Shown here: positions 45,504 to 46,890 of the stretch, in pieces
Layout: each line of letters opens with the position of its first letter
How positions within the stretch are numbered: position 1 is the first letter of the stretch
IMG/VR virus record: IMGVR_UViG_3300032093_000230
Location: 1-46,890 of that record
Length of the DNA: 46,890 nt
Direction: 5' to 3' (one strand)
Source of the DNA: a virus
Program-made: the position numbers and the translations under genes
Notes under the pieces: model-generated
Database searches by the model: none
What the model was told of the DNA's origin: nothing
Seen by the model: only the letters and a program-made list of their open reading frames with translations

Positions 45504-46223
45504 ATGCCTTTACCTAAAATTTCCACACCAACCTATGAGTTGGAAATTCCTTCTTCTAAAAAAACGATTAAGTTTAGACCTTTTCTAGTTAAGGAAGAAA
45601 AAGTTTTAATCATTGCAATGGAAAGTGAGGATAGTAAGCAAATTGCAAATGCGGTTAAAACTGTTATCTCTGATTGTATTCTCACAAAAGGGATAAAAGT
45701 AGAAGAACTTTCAACGTTTGACATTGAATACCTATTCCTCAATATTCGTGGAAAATCTGTTGGGGAGGATGTAGAAGTTCTTATTACTTGTCCAGATGAT
45801 AATGTTACTCAGGTTCCTACGTTGATTAATCTTGATGAAATTCAAGTTCAAGTAAGTGAAGATCATTCAAGAGATATTAAACTCGACGATACTTTAATGT
45901 TGAGAATGAAATATCCATCGATGGACGAGTTTATTAAGAGTAATTTTACCGCTGGAACTGAGATTGGAGTAAAAGAAACTTTTGATCTTATTGCATCTTG
46001 CATAGAGCAAGTTTATTCGGAAGAAGAATCTTGGGCAGCAAAAGATTGTACTAAGAAAGAACTTTTGGAGTTTGTTGAGCAGTTAAGTTCAAAACAGTTC
46101 AAAGAAATTGAAAAATTCTTTGATACAATGCCTAAACTTTCTCATACTATTACTGTTAAAAATCCAAAAACTGGTGTCGAAAGTGAAGTTGTCTTGGAGG
46201 GTCTGACATCTTTTTTCGCGTGA
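45504..46223 (+). CDS. gp26: Baseplate hub protein gp26
   Basis: The protein has 239 residues (T4: 208). 'ISTPTYELEIPSSKKTIKFR', 'PFLVKEEKVLIIAMESEDSK' and 'LSTFDIEYLFLNIRGKSVGE' are the conserved start of gp26. The C-terminal part has 'QFKEIEKFFDTMPKLSHTI'. It takes part in hub assembly. The next small gene begins 2 nt after its stop. Confidence 0.85.
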   Translation: MPLPKISTPTYELEIPSSKKTIKFRPFLVKEEKVLIIAMESEDSKQIANAVKTVISDCILTKGIKVEELSTFDIEYLFLNIRGKSVGEDVEVLITCPDDNVTQVPTLINLDEIQVQVSEDHSRDIKLDDTLMLRMKYPSMDEFIKSNFTAGTEIGVKETFDLIASCIEQVYSEEESWAAKDCTKKELLEFVEQLSSKQFKEIEKFFDTMPKLSHTITVKNPKTGVESEVVLEGLTSFFA

Positions 46224-46225
46224 GT

Positions 46226-46399
46226 ATGGCTCACGAGGATCTTGAGTCATACTATAAAGTTAACTTTGCTTTGATTCAGCACCATAAATATAGCTTGACA
46301 GAACTAGAAAATATGATACCTTGGGAAAGAGAAATTTATCTTTCTCTACTTAAACAATATATTGAAGAGGAAAATCTAAAACAAGGAATAAATGGCTGA
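46226..46399 (+). CDS. gp51: gp51-like hub assembly protein (57 aa)
   Basis: The product is 'MAHEDLESYYKVNFALIQHH' followed by 'KYSLTELENMIPWEREIYLS' and a short charged end. In cyanophages this small helical protein after gp26 is labelled baseplate hub assembly catalyst (gp51), although T4 gp51 is much longer, so identity rests mainly on position. The 'ELENMIPWERE' core also resembles tail assembly chaperones. It overlaps the next gene by 8 nt. Confidence 0.6.
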   Translation: MAHEDLESYYKVNFALIQHHKYSLTELENMIPWEREIYLSLLKQYIEEENLKQGING

Positions 46400-46890
46400 G
46401 ATTAAATCGCCACTATCAGGAGGATTAAGAGTCGCTAGAAGAACAGTGTCTGCAGATGCTTTTGTAAGTGCGGCACCACCACCACCTCCTGCGATTTCTC
46501 AACCAGATCCAGTTACAACTTCATTAATTCAAAGAAACTCATTAGCATTAAATACAGTTTCTGAGCAATTATCATCATTAACACAACAGGTTAATTCCCT
46601 GAACGTTGCAATGCAAAACGTTTATGGAAACGTAGTGCAAAGTTCTGCATTAGAAAGACGGAAAGACTCTCAAGAACAAGAACAGGAAAGAAGACTTGCT
46701 GAGCAACAGTTAAGAGAAGGTAAAGAAAGTATAATTGAAAGAAGAATACAAAATGCACTTGTAAGTCCAGTTCAAAAAGTTGCAGCAAAGGCATCATTTA
46801 CACTTTCACGTGTAATGCAATTTTTTACCACTCTTTTGGGTGGTTGGTTAATTAACCAAGGCATAGAAACTATCAAAGCTCTTGGTGATG
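46392..46890 (+). CDS. Tail tape-measure/hub protein (gp29-like), 3'-truncated
   Basis: The ATG at 46392 opens a frame that runs to the window end (166 codons). 'PLSGGLRVARRTVSADAFVS' and a Pro stretch are followed by a long coiled coil ('NSLALNTVSEQLSSLTQQVN' onward, with 'ERRKDSQEQEQERRLAEQQL'). A hydrophobic stretch starts at 'MQFFTTLLGGWLINQGIETI'. Position after gp26/gp51, coiled coil and membrane-like segment suggest the tape-measure/hub protein gp29 or its cyanophage counterpart. The identity is uncertain because most of the protein is missing. Confidence 0.5.
   Translation, partial: MAEIKSPLSGGLRVARRTVSADAFVSAAPPPPPAISQPDPVTTSLIQRNSLALNTVSEQLSSLTQQVNSLNVAMQNVYGNVVQSSALERRKDSQEQEQERRLAEQQLREGKESIIERRIQNALVSPVQKVAAKASFTLSRVMQFFTTLLGGWLINQGIETIKALGD

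Noticed and set aside
46284-46291. CATAAATA inside the gp51-like gene
   Set aside because: It is about 100 nt from the next start, much farther than the 14-38 nt typical here, and lies inside coding sequence.
1-46890. tRNA or rRNA genes
   Set aside because: No cloverleaf-type segment or rRNA-like stretch was noticed; this was by eye, and a tRNA scan would be decisive.

Overview
The window is part of the genome of a T4-like contractile-tailed phage of marine picocyanobacteria (Synechococcus/Prochlorococcus type). Seen directly: recognisable T4 core proteins (gp32, gp59, gp33, gp53, gp48, gp4, gp54, gp26, a gp51-like protein), AT-rich DNA, and at least 28 copies of a TATAAATA-like late promoter. 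The cyanobacterial link rests on a DUF1825 protein, a small YRG-repeat (DUF4278-like) protein, PhoH, a leader resembling the cyanobacterial glutamine riboswitch, and the moron set (2OG-Fe(II) oxygenases, sulfotransferase, glutaredoxin).

Layout. Bases 1-33.4 kb form a very large tail-fibre/adhesin region, all on the plus strand. It is built from short late operons. Most fibre-like genes carry their own late promoter. Eight of them are followed, without a further late promoter, by a second gene that is glycine-rich in seven cases and beta-helical in one. This resembles the T4/T2 order of fibre gene 37 followed by adhesin gene 38. Moron genes sit between the cassettes: three 2OG-Fe(II)-oxygenase-like genes and an HNH endonuclease (11.4-14.3 kb), a GIY-YIG-like endonuclease (23.6 kb), a sulfotransferase (27.6 kb) and a fourth oxygenase (33.4 kb). 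Several morons have host-type sigma70 promoters instead of late promoters.

Bases 34-42 kb hold early/middle functions: glutaredoxin, small conserved phage proteins, a sigma70 promoter feeding a glutamine-riboswitch-like leader and mini-genes, ThyX, PhoH, a RecB/Cas4-like nuclease, gp33, gp59, DUF1825, gp32, and a Mom-like DNA modification enzyme. Bases 42-46.9 kb hold tail and head completion genes. A minus-strand block (gp4, a hypothetical protein, gp48, gp53) is fired by a late promoter that overlaps, face to face, the plus-strand promoter for gp54, gp26, gp51 and a probable tape-measure/hub gene that runs off the window.

The most unusual signal is an identical regulatory layout in front of both homing-endonuclease genes, which belong to unrelated families: late promoter, short arm, intrinsic terminator, second late promoter, exact complement of the arm, start codon. 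It predicts a roughly 50-nt terminated RNA whose 5' region is complementary to the 5' end of the endonuclease mRNA. Other points are the fibre-adhesin cassette array with a shared adhesin N-terminal motif, the riboswitch leader whose aptamer starts at the predicted transcription start, and the Mom-like gene whose promoter fires from inside the preceding terminator stem. Functions given for fibres and adhesins are inferred from composition, motifs and gene order.
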